Positions 15,820 to 23,841 of a DNA stretch of 64,000 nucleotides are shown here, in pieces. The translations under genes were made by a program, and so were the position numbers. The notes below the pieces were generated by a model that was not told the DNA's origin, did not search any database, and worked only from the letters and a program-made list of their open reading frames with translations. The DNA comes from Micromonospora sp. CB01531 (GTDB taxonomy: Bacteria; Actinomycetota; Actinomycetes; Mycobacteriales; Micromonosporaceae): assembly GCF_001905095.1 (NCBI RefSeq), contig NZ_LWLS01000013.1, forward strand, positions 1 through 64,000. Direction: 5' to 3'. How positions within the stretch are numbered: the stretch's first letter is position 1; every line of letters begins with the position of its first letter.

Positions 15820-16509
15820 GTGCTGGATAGCGGCAGGCAATTGGACGCAGACCGCGAGTCGATGATCGCGGAACTGTGGGCGACCATCGCGGTCAAGGTG
15901 CTCGAGATGTCCGTGGCGGCACGCCGCGGACGCGCTCCCGACGGGTTCAGGCTGCTGGGAGAGGGCGACAACCGGATCCAGGAAGCCTTCGGTGCCCTGG
16001 AACCTCGCTGCCGCGCCTCCGCCCTGGCGCTCCAGCGACGCCCACCGTTCGATCCCGAGGACCGCGGTGGCCGCCTCGACCGGGAATCGATGCGGCGCGG
16101 TGTGCGAATCGAGGCGATCGCGTCGGAGCACGCGGGGCTGGCCAACCCCTTCCTGCGCGCGACCCAGCCCCACGCACGGTGCGGACCGGTGATGGGGTCG
16201 GCACTGCTTCTCGACCGCGCCTGCGCCGTGCTGCCCGGCATGCCGACAGGCGCCGGGGCCAGCACCGCATGGATAGTGACCCGCCCCGACCTCGTCCGCA
16301 TGGTGTGCCAGCTGTGGGACATTACGTACGCCGCATCCGTACCCGCACTGCGCAGCCCGTGGCCGGCCCTGACGTCGCGGCAGCTCGCCGTGGCGCAGCG
16401 CGCTGCCCGAGGGTGGACGCGGGCTGCGATCGCTCGGGACCTCGGGGTGTCGGTCCGAACCGTCGCTGGGGAACTGCACGAGCTCAAACCACTGCTGCCG
16501 CTCCTGTGA
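15820..16509 (+). CDS. LuxR-type helix-turn-helix transcriptional regulator
   Basis: A 229-residue regulator. The C-terminal 45 residues form a LuxR/GerE-like helix-turn-helix (LTSRQLAVAQRAARGWTRAA, then IARDLGVSVRTVAGEL). The N-terminal part (EGDNRIQEAFGALEPRCRAS, and ESMRRGVRIEAIAS) matches the sensor region of a family of short actinomycete LuxR regulators related to TrmB-type proteins. It starts at GTG 15820 with GGAGGG just upstream. No obvious target is adjacent: upstream is the divergent secreted protein (258 bases between), downstream a dead MarR gene. Confidence 0.75.
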   Translation: MLDSGRQLDADRESMIAELWATIAVKVLEMSVAARRGRAPDGFRLLGEGDNRIQEAFGALEPRCRASALALQRRPPFDPEDRGGRLDRESMRRGVRIEAIASEHAGLANPFLRATQPHARCGPVMGSALLLDRACAVLPGMPTGAGASTAWIVTRPDLVRMVCQLWDITYAASVPALRSPWPALTSRQLAVAQRAARGWTRAAIARDLGVSVRTVAGELHELKPLLPLL

Positions 16510-16552
16510 TAGTCGCCCGCGCACCGAACCGAGGTGCCTCAAGGTGGCGTGA

Positions 16553-16954
16553 ATGTTGAGGCAGCGATGCAAGGGCTACCTGCTCGTCGCGGCTTTGAGC
16601 GACTCACCACTGACGAGCGTCGCCATCGACTCCGAGGCGATGGCCCGGTACGCCGCGACGGTGCTACTGCGCCGCCTCGACGACCGTCCGGCGCCCGGCC
16701 GCGCAGGGCCGGCCGCCGCGCGGCTCGTCCATGGAGACTTTGTGAGGCGCGACCGAGCACGAGGAGACCGGGTGCTGGCCTGCCTGTACATCATCGACTC
16801 CGGCGCTCTCACCGCCGCTGGCCTGGTCTAGCGGTTTCGCGTCAGCCCGGCGTCGGTCTAGCACGCCGTCGCCTTCCTCGAACAGCAGGGAATGCTCAGG
16901 CGGGAACGGGCTCCCGGCGCGCGCAACGGCTTCGCGTCGAAGCGCGCCCGATAG
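16553..16954 (+). pseudogene. MarR/GbsR-type regulator inactivated by two amber codons
   Basis: One frame carries the helix-turn-helix of a MarR/GbsR-type regulator through two in-frame TAG codons: SGALTAAGLV-TAG (16829-16831)-RFRVSPASV-TAG (16859-16861)-HAVAFLEQQGMLRRER, then a TAG at 16952-16954. Intact relatives have Arg/Gln and Ser at the two stop positions, each one base from TAG. The usual C-terminal dimerisation part after the wing is missing or replaced. Both stops fall within the DNA-binding domain, so the product cannot bind DNA unless amber codons are read through. Confidence 0.6.
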
Positions 16955-17061
16955 GCCGGACCCGGGAGACTGACGCCCGGTGAGAAACAACTGACATGGC
17001 CCTGATAATCATGCACTGACAGATTAGCGAGAAATCTCATCAAGCCCAGGCCGACACGTGG

Positions 17062-19218
17062 TCAGGGTCTGGTGAGGATGACGAGTTGCTGGGTCGCTCG
17101 GGTCATCGCGACATAGCGGTCGACCGCGCCTTCGATGCCGTTGCCGAATCCCTCGGGGTCGACGAGGACGACCAGGTCGAACTCCAGCCCCTTCGACAGC
17201 TCCGGGGTCAGCGACCGGACGCGGGACGTCGCCCGGAACGCGGGATCGCCGATGACGCAGGCGATCCCGTCGGCGTGTGCGGCGAGCCAGGTGTCGAGGA
17301 TCGAACCCAGATCCGAAGCAGATCCGTGTACGACGGGGACGTCGCCGCTGCGGATGGAGGTCGGCACGTTGGCGTCCGGGAGCACGGCCCGGATGACCGG
17401 CTCGGCTTCCGCCATGACCTCCTTCGGCGTCCGGTAGTTGATGCTCAGGGGGGCCAGGTTGATCCGGTCGAACCCGATCCGCTCGAGCCGATCCTGCCAC
17501 GACTCTGTGAACCCGTGCCTGGCCTGGGCGCGGTCCCCGACGATGGTGAAGCTGCGGGACGGGCAGCGGAGCAGCAGCATCTGCCATTCCGCGTCGGTCA
17601 GTTCCTGAGCCTCGTCGACGACGATGTGCGCGAACGGGCCGGCGAGCACATCCGGGTCGTGGGCGGGCGGCGGGGCGACGCCGTCGGCCAGCGCCTCCCG
17701 CAGGTCCCCTTGTTGCAGCATGGTCATCAGGCCCTCGCCGTCGTCGTACGCGGCGGAGGCGATCAGGTCGTCGACGACCTGGGCCATCTGCTCGCGCCCG
17801 ACGGAGGCGGCGGCGTCATGCCGGCGCCGGCGCTCAGCGGCCTCCGCATCGCCGAGCCGCTGCCGCGCGGCGTCCAGCAACGGCAGGTCACATACCGTCC
17901 ACGCCTGGGTGTCCGCGCGCTGGAGCTTGCGGATGTCGTCGGTGCTGAGCCAGGGGGCGCATCTGCGCAGGTAGGCGGGGACCGACCAGAGGTCTCCGAC
18001 GAGGTCGGCCGCGTCGAGCAGCGGCCACGCGCGGTGGAAGACCGCGCGCAGTTCCCGATTCCCCTCCATCGAGGCGCGGAACTGGGCCTCCGGCTCGTCG
18101 CCGTCGTGCTTCTCGAGCAGGATCGTGAGCAGCGCGTCCCAGATCTGCTCGCGCGCCTCGTTGTGCGGCGTGCCTGGATCCGGCGCCTCGAACGCCTCCG
18201 CCCAGTCGTCGACGCTCAGCCGGATCTCGGACCACTCGGTCGCGACCGTCATCCCCTTCGCGGGCGGCTCCTCGTAGAACCGTACGGCCGCCTCGATCGC
18301 CTTGACCATGTCGGCGGACGACTTCAGCGCGGCCACCTCCGGGTCGACCTCGCTCTTGGCGGCGGCGCCCTCGTGGACGAGGTCCCGCAGCGTGCAGGTC
18401 TGCACGTCCTCCTCGCCGAGGCTGGGCAGGACGTCGGAGACGTACGCCAGGTAGGGCTGGTGCGGGCCGACGAACAGCACGCCGCCGCGGCGGTGACCGA
18501 GGCGAGGGTCGGAGTAGAGGAGGTATGCGGTGCGGTGCAGGGCGACGACGGTCTTCCCCGTACCGGGGCCGCCGTCGACGACGAGAGCGCCAGCGGATCC
18601 CGCGCGGATGATGGCGTCCTGGTCGGCCTGGATGGTGCCGAGCACGTCCCGCATCCGGGCCGACCGGTTGCCGCCCAGGCTGGCGATGAAGGCGGACTGG
18701 TCGTCGAGCGCGGCGTGCCCTTCGAACCCGTCCGGGGTGAACACCTCGTCCCAGTAGTCGGTGATCCGGCCGTGGGTCCAGCGATACCTGCGGCGGCTCG
18801 CCAGAGCCATGGGGTTGGCGTGGGTCGCTGCGAAGAACGGCTCGGCCGCGGGGGAGCGCCAGTCGACCAGCAGCCGGCGACCCGTGCCGTCCGTGAGGCC
18901 GAGTCGTCCGACGTACCCGGGCTCGGGGTCGTCCGCGCTGACCATGCGGCCCAGGCACAGGTCCCGGCTGAAGCGGCGCAGGGCGCGCAGGCGAGCGGTC
19001 AGCCGGTGGATCGCCTGGTCCCGGTCCAGCGCCTGCCGGCCTTTGCCGCCGGGCGCCTTGAGTTCGGCATCGAGACGGCCGGACAGGTCGGTGATCGTCT
19101 GCTCAAGGCTCTCCGCGATGGCCGCGAAATGCTGCTCGTCGCCGGCGATGAGCGCCGGGTCGGCCTTGGGGGAGAGGTGGTCGGGAAGATCAAACGCGCT
19201 GGTGGTCAGCGGGGTCAC
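17062..19218 (-). CDS. helR: RNA polymerase recycling motor ATPase HelR (HelD family)
   Basis: A 718-residue superfamily-1 helicase-like ATPase. Walker A is GGPGTGKT (216-223), Walker B is VVDEAQELTDAEW (about 560), and VDWRSPAAEPFFAAT (about 118-132) is the conserved HelD-family segment; the N-terminus is a predicted coiled coil. HelR removes rifamycin-bound RNA polymerase from DNA and confers rifamycin resistance in streptomycetes. The start is GTG 19218 with GGAG upstream; an in-frame ATG at 19290 gives only an Arg/Cys-rich tail. The rifamycin-associated element at 19352 and the promoter at 19288-19316 strongly support the HelR call over plain HelD. Confidence 0.9.
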   Translation of the reverse strand: MTPLTTSAFDLPDHLSPKADPALIAGDEQHFAAIAESLEQTITDLSGRLDAELKAPGGKGRQALDRDQAIHRLTARLRALRRFSRDLCLGRMVSADDPEPGYVGRLGLTDGTGRRLLVDWRSPAAEPFFAATHANPMALASRRRYRWTHGRITDYWDEVFTPDGFEGHAALDDQSAFIASLGGNRSARMRDVLGTIQADQDAIIRAGSAGALVVDGGPGTGKTVVALHRTAYLLYSDPRLGHRRGGVLFVGPHQPYLAYVSDVLPSLGEEDVQTCTLRDLVHEGAAAKSEVDPEVAALKSSADMVKAIEAAVRFYEEPPAKGMTVATEWSEIRLSVDDWAEAFEAPDPGTPHNEAREQIWDALLTILLEKHDGDEPEAQFRASMEGNRELRAVFHRAWPLLDAADLVGDLWSVPAYLRRCAPWLSTDDIRKLQRADTQAWTVCDLPLLDAARQRLGDAEAAERRRRHDAAASVGREQMAQVVDDLIASAAYDDGEGLMTMLQQGDLREALADGVAPPPAHDPDVLAGPFAHIVVDEAQELTDAEWQMLLLRCPSRSFTIVGDRAQARHGFTESWQDRLERIGFDRINLAPLSINYRTPKEVMAEAEPVIRAVLPDANVPTSIRSGDVPVVHGSASDLGSILDTWLAAHADGIACVIGDPAFRATSRVRSLTPELSKGLEFDLVVLVDPEGFGNGIEGAVDRYVAMTRATQQLVILTRP

Positions 19219-19287
19219 GTCATCAGCTCCGATCTGAGGCCGCGGCCGTCGTCGTGGTGCCCGCGCAATACGTCGACAACAACAACG

Positions 19288-19316
19288 CACCTATTTCGCG
19301 GTTCCCATTTCGTCAA
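19288..19316 (-). promoter_or_regulatory. Promoter of helR
   Basis: On the minus strand TTGACG (19316-19311) is followed after exactly 17 bases by TAGGTG (19293-19288). This is a near-consensus housekeeping sigma promoter about 70 bases upstream of the helR start and about 35 bases downstream of the rifamycin-associated element. Confidence 0.75.
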
Positions 19317-19351
19317 GTTCTGGCCTCGGCCGGCGATTCTGCGGCACGACC

Positions 19352-19371
19352 GGGGTCTTGCCGCAAGCCCC
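19352..19371 (-). promoter_or_regulatory. Rifamycin-associated element (RAE)
   Basis: Read on the minus strand the sequence is GGGGCTTGCGGCAAGACCCC. The rifamycin-associated element described upstream of rifamycin-inactivating and helR genes in actinomycetes is an inverted repeat beginning GGGGCTTGCGGCAAG. The first 15 bases match my memory of it exactly. Its position just upstream of the helR promoter fits its known role in rifamycin induction. Confidence 0.8.
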
Positions 19372-19396
19372 CCGGTGCGCTATATGTTGATAGTGG

Positions 19397-19418
19397 CAGG
19401 GAGTAAGTGCGCTCCCTG
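19397..19418 (+). terminator. Hairpin followed by T-rich tract
   Basis: CAGGGAG (19397-19403) pairs with CTCCCTG (19412-19418) around an eight-base loop, followed on the plus strand by TCCTTTCTATTT. It looks like a rho-independent terminator for plus-strand transcription, although no plus-strand gene ends here; it may block read-through from antisense transcription. Confidence 0.4.
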
Positions 19419-19511
19419 TCCTTTCTATTTATCGCCCACCGTGGATGGGTCATCTCCTCGCGAAGCGGCAGCATTCTGCGCGACAGGATCGCCAAGAGGG
19501 TCAGCGAGCGT

Positions 19512-19533
19512 CCTCCACCCAGCTGGGTGGAGG
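19512..19533. other. Perfect 22-bp palindrome downstream of HNH gene
   Basis: CCTCCACCCAG is followed directly by its exact reverse complement CTGGGTGGAGG, with no loop. It begins nine bases after the HNH stop codon. A zero-loop palindrome is more typical of a protein-binding or cleavage site than of a terminator. Confidence 0.55.
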
Positions 19534-19541
19534 TCCGCCTG

Positions 19542-20009
19542 TCAATCCGTTGGGCGGCCGTAGCTGGCGCGGGCCTCGGCCACCTGGCTGGCTTGCCGAT
19601 CGCGCCACCGCTTCTGCGCATCGCTGTTGCAGCGCCGGCAGACCTTGCGATAGCGGCCGGTCCGGGGATCGATTTCGCGGTCGTGTCCGTTGCGGCACTG
19701 AGGTTGCTGTTTCCGGTTGCGGCGGTTCTCGCCATGACCGACCTGACGCAGGTGGGTGGGCTCGATACAGTCCGGCACGCCGCAGACGTGGTGCACATCC
19801 AGCGCAGGGTTGTAGTCGCCGACGAAGACGACGAACGCGGCGATGTGGGCCCAGGCCCGGCCCGCGACCTTCTGGTACACGCCGCGCTGGTTGCCGTAGC
19901 CACGCACGACGAGGCAGCCGTCTTCCGTGCGGACTGACCGGTTCCGCAGGTACGTCCGGAGGGTTTCCTCGGTGAAATGGCGAGACAAGCCCTTGATCTG
20001 CGACAGCAC
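19542..20009 (-). CDS. HNH endonuclease domain protein
   Basis: A 155-residue protein with an HNH nuclease core: DVHHVCGVPDCIEPTHLRQV (about 90-110) gives the paired His, the zinc Cys and the HL motif, followed by NRRNRKQQ. A second pair, CRNGH and CRRCN (about 115-140), may form another zinc site. Such small HNH proteins are usually phage- or mobile-element-derived, nicking or cutting DNA. It starts at GTG 20009 with a poor ribosome site. No other phage gene is adjacent; a perfect palindrome follows its stop. Confidence 0.75.
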   Translation of the reverse strand: MLSQIKGLSRHFTEETLRTYLRNRSVRTEDGCLVVRGYGNQRGVYQKVAGRAWAHIAAFVVFVGDYNPALDVHHVCGVPDCIEPTHLRQVGHGENRRNRKQQPQCRNGHDREIDPRTGRYRKVCRRCNSDAQKRWRDRQASQVAEARASYGRPTD

Positions 20010-20065
20010 GTCGTGAGGGTAGTGGGCTCCGCTGACTTCGGTCGCTCGCGCGTGAGTCGACGTGC

Positions 20066-20698
20066 TCAGGCTCTTCTCGACCGGGCGCGCAGGATCTCGG
20101 CGCCTTCGCCGGACAACTCCGGCAGGACGACCAGTCGCCCGGTGAGGGCCAGCATCAACGCCTCCGCCGTGCCCCGGACCTCCGGCCCGTCACCCCGGGA
20201 CCAGTCCAGGTCGGTGGCCGCGAACCGCAGCTCGGCCCGGAGCCGGCGCGGCCCGAACGCCACCGACCGGCGGCTGACCAGGAAGTCGAGCGAGGTCCGG
20301 GCGTGATCCGGGTCGAGCTCGGGCGGCAGGCCGAGTGGGCGGCGTACGTCCTGGCCATGCACCTGCAGGTCGGTGAGCTGGCCGAAGAGGCCGACCACGG
20401 GCGGCTTGAACGGGTTGCGTTCGTTGCGCCGCAGCTCGGCCACCAGTTCGGCGGTCGGCCGCCGGGCGATCCTGCGGGCCAACTCGGCGTTGGCCCGGTG
20501 CAGGTTGAAGCGGCTGCGCAGGATCAGCGGCAGGAACCAGCGGGGAGGCGTGGCGAACGGGGCGATCAGGTGGCCGGCCACCTCCTTGGCCGTCCACTCT
20601 CCGCAGAGGCTGGGCGTGTCCAATTGTTCCGGCGTCAGCGAGTCGATCAGGTCGGCGAACCGGCGTCGTTCCGCCGCGACCATGTCCAGGAGAGCCAC
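20066..20698 (-). CDS. Maleylpyruvate isomerase family mycothiol-dependent protein
   Basis: About 210 residues, DinB/MDMPI fold. Motifs seen are ERRRFADLIDSLTPEQLDTP, LCGEWTAKEVAGHL (metal-ligand His) and LTDLQVHGQDVRRPLG (second His), the classic TIGR03083-type pattern. These proteins use mycothiol or a divalent metal for transferase or isomerase reactions; the substrate is unknown. The N-terminus is uncertain: ATG 20725, GTG 20698 and ATG 20683 are all possible. It is distinct from the shorter relative at 3093. Confidence 0.85.
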   Translation of the reverse strand: MALLDMVAAERRRFADLIDSLTPEQLDTPSLCGEWTAKEVAGHLIAPFATPPRWFLPLILRSRFNLHRANAELARRIARRPTAELVAELRRNERNPFKPPVVGLFGQLTDLQVHGQDVRRPLGLPPELDPDHARTSLDFLVSRRSVAFGPRRLRAELRFAATDLDWSRGDGPEVRGTAEALMLALTGRLVVLPELSGEGAEILRARSRRA

Positions 20699-20785
20699 TC
20701 CGGCGACGCTACCGGCGCACCGCATTGCACGCCGCCCCGGCGTCCGGCCGCCCGACCCTCAGGCCACGTCGGGAGTGGACGTACG

Positions 20786-20818
20786 CCGGGGCGGCCTCGC
20801 ATCGCGAGGCCGCCCCGG
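20786..20818. terminator. Strong 15-bp hairpin terminator
   Basis: The bases 20786-20800 pair perfectly with 20804-20818 around a three-base ATC loop. It lies 11 bases beyond the stop of the minus-strand gene at 20829 and separates it from the isomerase-family gene. Confidence 0.75.
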
Positions 20819-20828
20819 GACTGCACCC

Positions 20829-21113
20829 TCACCGCTCGGTGCGGTCTTCGATCTCGGTGCCGGACTCCTCGGGCAGGGCGCCGATCGCCTGCTCGGCGGC
20901 CCGGCCGCCGGTGCTCTCGTCACCCAGGTTGAGGTCGCTGCGGGGCATGCCCTCCACCCCGGCGGCGATGCCGGTGCCGTCCGGTGGACCGGCGGTGCGG
21001 GAATCACCGGTACGGCCCCGGGTCACACCGCGTTCGTCCAGGCGCTGGTGCGCGGTTTCGCCCCCCAGGTGATCGGCTCGGGACTTCGCCACGCGCTTGA
21101 TGTCGTCGCTCAT
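20829..21113 (-). CDS. Small hydrophilic protein of unknown function
   Basis: A 94-residue, highly charged, Gly-rich protein beginning MSDDIKRVAKSRADHLGG, with no hydrophobic segment and no cysteine. The ATG at 21113 has a perfect GGGAGGCGA ribosome site, the main reason to accept the gene. It follows the SAP-like small gene by 44 bases in the same direction and is closed by a strong terminator, so the two form a small unit. Composition suggests a disordered or stress-related protein. I do not recognise the family. Confidence 0.65.
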   Translation of the reverse strand: MSDDIKRVAKSRADHLGGETAHQRLDERGVTRGRTGDSRTAGPPDGTGIAAGVEGMPRSDLNLGDESTGGRAAEQAIGALPEESGTEIEDRTER

Positions 21114-21157
21114 GTCGCCTCCCGTGTGCTGGCTGTCGAGCTGGCCGGCGGTGCCGG

Positions 21158-21466
21158 TCAGCGGCCGATGGCCGGCCGACCTGGCCCGGGCGGGCCCGGT
21201 CGTGGCGCCGCCGTCTGGGCAGCCGGACCACCCGAGGACTCGCGGCGACCCACACCCTGGCCGTGGTATATGCCCTCGTCCGTGCCCGGATCGCCGGGAT
21301 CGGCCAGGCTGGTGTCGATCGGCCCGCCGGTCGGTTCGGACAGGCCGGCCCGGCGCAGCGCGGTGACGAGCTCGTCGTGTGACATCCGCTCGCAACCCGG
21401 GATCCCGGCGGCGTACGCGATGGCGCGCAGCGTCGCCAGGTCCTTATCCACGAAAGATTCGGCCAT
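21158..21466 (-). CDS. Small protein with SAP/Rho-N-like helical motif
   Basis: A 102-residue protein. The first 45 residues (DKDLATLRAIAYAAGIPGCE, then RMSHDELVTALRRAG) match the helix-turn-helix-like pattern of the SAP and Rho N-terminal domains, which bind nucleic acids. The C-terminal half is Gly/Pro-rich and probably unstructured. It starts at ATG 21466 with GGAAGG upstream. It is first in a two-gene unit with the next small protein and stands 70 bases downstream of the LacI stop codon. Confidence 0.65.
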   Translation of the reverse strand: MAESFVDKDLATLRAIAYAAGIPGCERMSHDELVTALRRAGLSEPTGGPIDTSLADPGDPGTDEGIYHGQGVGRRESSGGPAAQTAAPRPGPPGPGRPAIGR

Positions 21467-21536
21467 GCCGGTGCCTTCCCGGGGCTCGGGCCGGGAAACC
21501 CGCCGTCGCCGGTTTGTCGCCGTTTCGCGTATCCGG

Positions 21537-22571
21537 TCAGCCGGCCGGCGCGGGGCCGGTCGAGTCGCGGACGACCAGGGTGTGACCGGTGGGTCGGCGG
21601 CGGGGGCGGGTCGACCTGGGCTTGAGGGCGAGGGTGAGGGCCATCCGTCCCATTTCGGTCATCGGCAGGCGTACGGTGGTGAGGCTCGGGGCGAGGTCGG
21701 CGGCGACCGACACGTCGTCGAAGCCGACCACCGACATCCGTTCGGGCACCGGGATGCGCCGGGCCCGCAGGATGGACAGCACGCCGATCGCCATCGCGTC
21801 GTTGAGCGCGATGATCGCGGTGCTGTCCGGATGCTGGTGCAGGATCCGCTCGGCGGCCACCCGGCCACCGTCGCGGGTGAAGTCGGAGTGCACGACGGGC
21901 AGTTCGTCGAGCGAGAGCCCGTGCGCGGACAGCGCGGCGGCGACCCCGGCGAGCCGGTCGGCCACTGTGGTCAGTCCCGGCGTGCCGGCGGCCACGGCGA
22001 TCCGCCGGTGGCCGAGCCCCAGCAGGTGTGCGCCGATCGCGCGGCCGCCGGCCTCGTTGTCGGGCACGACGGCGTCGACGCCGAGGGCGTGCCGGCCGAT
22101 GACGGCGACCCGGCCGCCGGCGCGCTGGAACGCGGCGAGTTCGCTGCGCGCCTCGCCCTCCACGCGCGGGTCGTCGTAACCGGACCCGGCGATCAGGATG
22201 ATGCCCACCTGCTGGGCGATGAGGTGCCGCAGCTGACGCAGCTCGTTATCCGGGTCGCGGCCGGAGTGGGCGATCTGGACCAGCAGCCCCTCCTCGGCGG
22301 CGACCTCGACGACCCCGCTGGCGATCTCCGAGAAGTAGGGGTCGTCGATCTGGTGGACGATCAGGCCGACCGTGGAGCTGGCACCGCCGGCGAGGGTGCG
22401 GGCGTACGGGTTGGCGACGTAGCCGAGCTCGCGGGAGACCTGCCGGACCCGGTCGGCGACCTCCTCGCTGACGCCCTCGCGGCCAGCCAGGGCGCGGGAG
22501 GCGGTCGCCAGCGAGACGCCGGCGCGTTCCGCCACGTCGACGAGGCGCAGCCGGGCACCGGGTTTGGGCAT
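21537..22571 (-). CDS. LacI family transcriptional regulator (twin of the one at 35519)
   Basis: A 344-residue repressor. The N-terminal helix-turn-helix is LVDVAERAGVSLATASRALA; the sugar-binding domain has DPYFSEIASG, GRDPDNELRQL, LTTVADRL, SDFTRDGG and VVGFDDVSVAADL. Its recognition helix wording, VSLATASRAL, is identical to that of the second LacI gene, and many effector-domain strings are shared, so the two are paralogues. The start is ATG 22571 after AGGAG. Its own upstream region carries the operator words that also precede the second gene. The ligand is unknown, probably a sugar. Confidence 0.9.
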   Translation of the reverse strand: MPKPGARLRLVDVAERAGVSLATASRALAGREGVSEEVADRVRQVSRELGYVANPYARTLAGGASSTVGLIVHQIDDPYFSEIASGVVEVAAEEGLLVQIAHSGRDPDNELRQLRHLIAQQVGIILIAGSGYDDPRVEGEARSELAAFQRAGGRVAVIGRHALGVDAVVPDNEAGGRAIGAHLLGLGHRRIAVAAGTPGLTTVADRLAGVAAALSAHGLSLDELPVVHSDFTRDGGRVAAERILHQHPDSTAIIALNDAMAIGVLSILRARRIPVPERMSVVGFDDVSVAADLAPSLTTVRLPMTEMGRMALTLALKPRSTRPRRRPTGHTLVVRDSTGPAPAG

Positions 22572-22642
22572 CCACGAACTCCTGACATCACATTGATCCG
22601 CACCGGGCTCTTGCCTGTGGCGTAAGGCACAGCATAAAGTAC

Positions 22643-22667
22643 GTAAGCGCTTTCGTAAGCGCTTACG
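22643..22667. promoter_or_regulatory. Double LacI-type operator
   Basis: GTAAGCGCTTTC (22643-22654) is followed directly by GTAAGCGCTTAC (22655-22666), the latter a perfect palindrome extended to 14 bases (22654-22667). The same word appears at 22801 and at 35446. The site lies between lacI (start 22571) and the LamG gene (start 22853). Confidence 0.75.
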
Positions 22668-22800
22668 TACGTGCGGCACCGCCGCTGCCCGACCGTCGTC
22701 CGGCGAGCGTGACCTCGCCCGGCCAGCGGCCCGGGCGGCCCTCAGTCCTGTCCAGACGTACCTCCAACTTCAGCGACCGGAGCACGGTCCCGCGCCTCAC

Positions 22801-22812
22801 GTAAGCGCTTTC
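22801..22812. promoter_or_regulatory. Third copy of the LacI-type operator
   Basis: GTAAGCGCTTTC, identical to the copy at 22643, 41 bases upstream of the LamG gene start. With the double site 140 bases away, loop-type repression is possible. Confidence 0.7.
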
Positions 22813-22852
22813 GTCAGCGACCACCACGCACCGACGAACGGAGCACCGCCCA

Positions 22853-23803
22853 ATGAGAAGACACAGAAGGGCCGCCGTCGCGGCCACCGCCCTGCTGGGA
22901 CTGGCCCTGACCGCCAGCGCGAGCCCCGCCCAGGCCGACCGGCCCGGCCCGCACGACGTCCACCCCGCCCTGTGGTCGCATCTGGTCGCGTTCTACGACT
23001 TCGACCACCCGATGCCCGGCGACGCCGCGCTCGAACGGGACCTCGGCCGCTCGAGCACCGAGATCGAACTGGTCAACGGCGGCGCGGACATGCGCGTGCC
23101 CGACCAGGCGTACAAGAACAGCGGCAACGCGCTGCAGACCCGGCAGGTCAACCCGGAGGTCGCCGGAAACGACGACTGGAAGGCCGGCACCTGGTCATCC
23201 AGCGGTGTGCGGACGCTGCGCACGTTCAGCGGCGCCGAGGGTACGACGGTGATGGGCTGGTTCAAGCGGGAGATGGACGGCCCGGCACTGAACTCCACCA
23301 CCGCCAACCCGACCGACCGGTACAACGCGATCGGCCTGGCCGGCGTGCTGACCGGTGACTCCGACGGGCACGGGGTGCGAGCCCTGCTCGAGCTGATCGA
23401 CGTCAACGGCGAGCTGCGCCTGGTCGCGCTCGGCCGGCGCCTCGACGGCGGGTCCTCGCAGACGTTCGCGGCGAGTGAGGACTGGCGCACCCTGCTGCCG
23501 AAGGGGGAGTGGGTGCACCTCGCGGCCACCTACGACTTCACCACCGGCACCATGGCGCTCTACCGCAACGGCGAGCCGGTCGACGGCTTCTACACCGTCG
23601 CCGGTGACCCGTGGAAGGTGTCCGGGCCGGGCCCGCACGTCACCAGCTCCACCGACCCGCGCGGCATCAAGATCGGCGGGAGCTTCCCGCAGAACAACCT
23701 CGAGCGCAACCCGTGCGACTGCCGCATGGACGGGCTCATGTTCCTCGACAGCGTGATCCCGGCGAGCGACATCGCCAAGCAGTACCGCTACATGGCCCGC
23801 TGA
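22853..23803 (+). CDS. Secreted LamG-domain protein
   Basis: A 316-residue protein with a Sec-type signal peptide (RRHRRAAVAATALLGLALTA, cleavage near AQA, residue 28). The rest is a concanavalin A/LamG-like jelly roll: LVAFYDFDHPMPG, TVMGWFKREM, and GEWVHLAATYDFTTGTMALY with RNGEPVDGF are the classical LamG strands. It ends with a NPCDCRMDG cysteine pair and IPASDIAKQYRYMA. Such domains bind carbohydrates. It is first after the LacI operators, 38 bases ahead of the PQQ-type dehydrogenase, so the two are probably co-transcribed and act outside the cell on the same sugar. Confidence 0.85.
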   Translation: MRRHRRAAVAATALLGLALTASASPAQADRPGPHDVHPALWSHLVAFYDFDHPMPGDAALERDLGRSSTEIELVNGGADMRVPDQAYKNSGNALQTRQVNPEVAGNDDWKAGTWSSSGVRTLRTFSGAEGTTVMGWFKREMDGPALNSTTANPTDRYNAIGLAGVLTGDSDGHGVRALLELIDVNGELRLVALGRRLDGGSSQTFAASEDWRTLLPKGEWVHLAATYDFTTGTMALYRNGEPVDGFYTVAGDPWKVSGPGPHVTSSTDPRGIKIGGSFPQNNLERNPCDCRMDGLMFLDSVIPASDIAKQYRYMAR

Positions 23804-23841
23804 CCGTTCCTCGGTCCGTCCCACCGAGAAGGAGAACCCGC

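Noticed and set aside
17086..19563. About 825-codon open frame opposite helR
   Set aside because: Antisense shadow; the HelR motifs on the other strand, its promoter and its RAE decide the strand.
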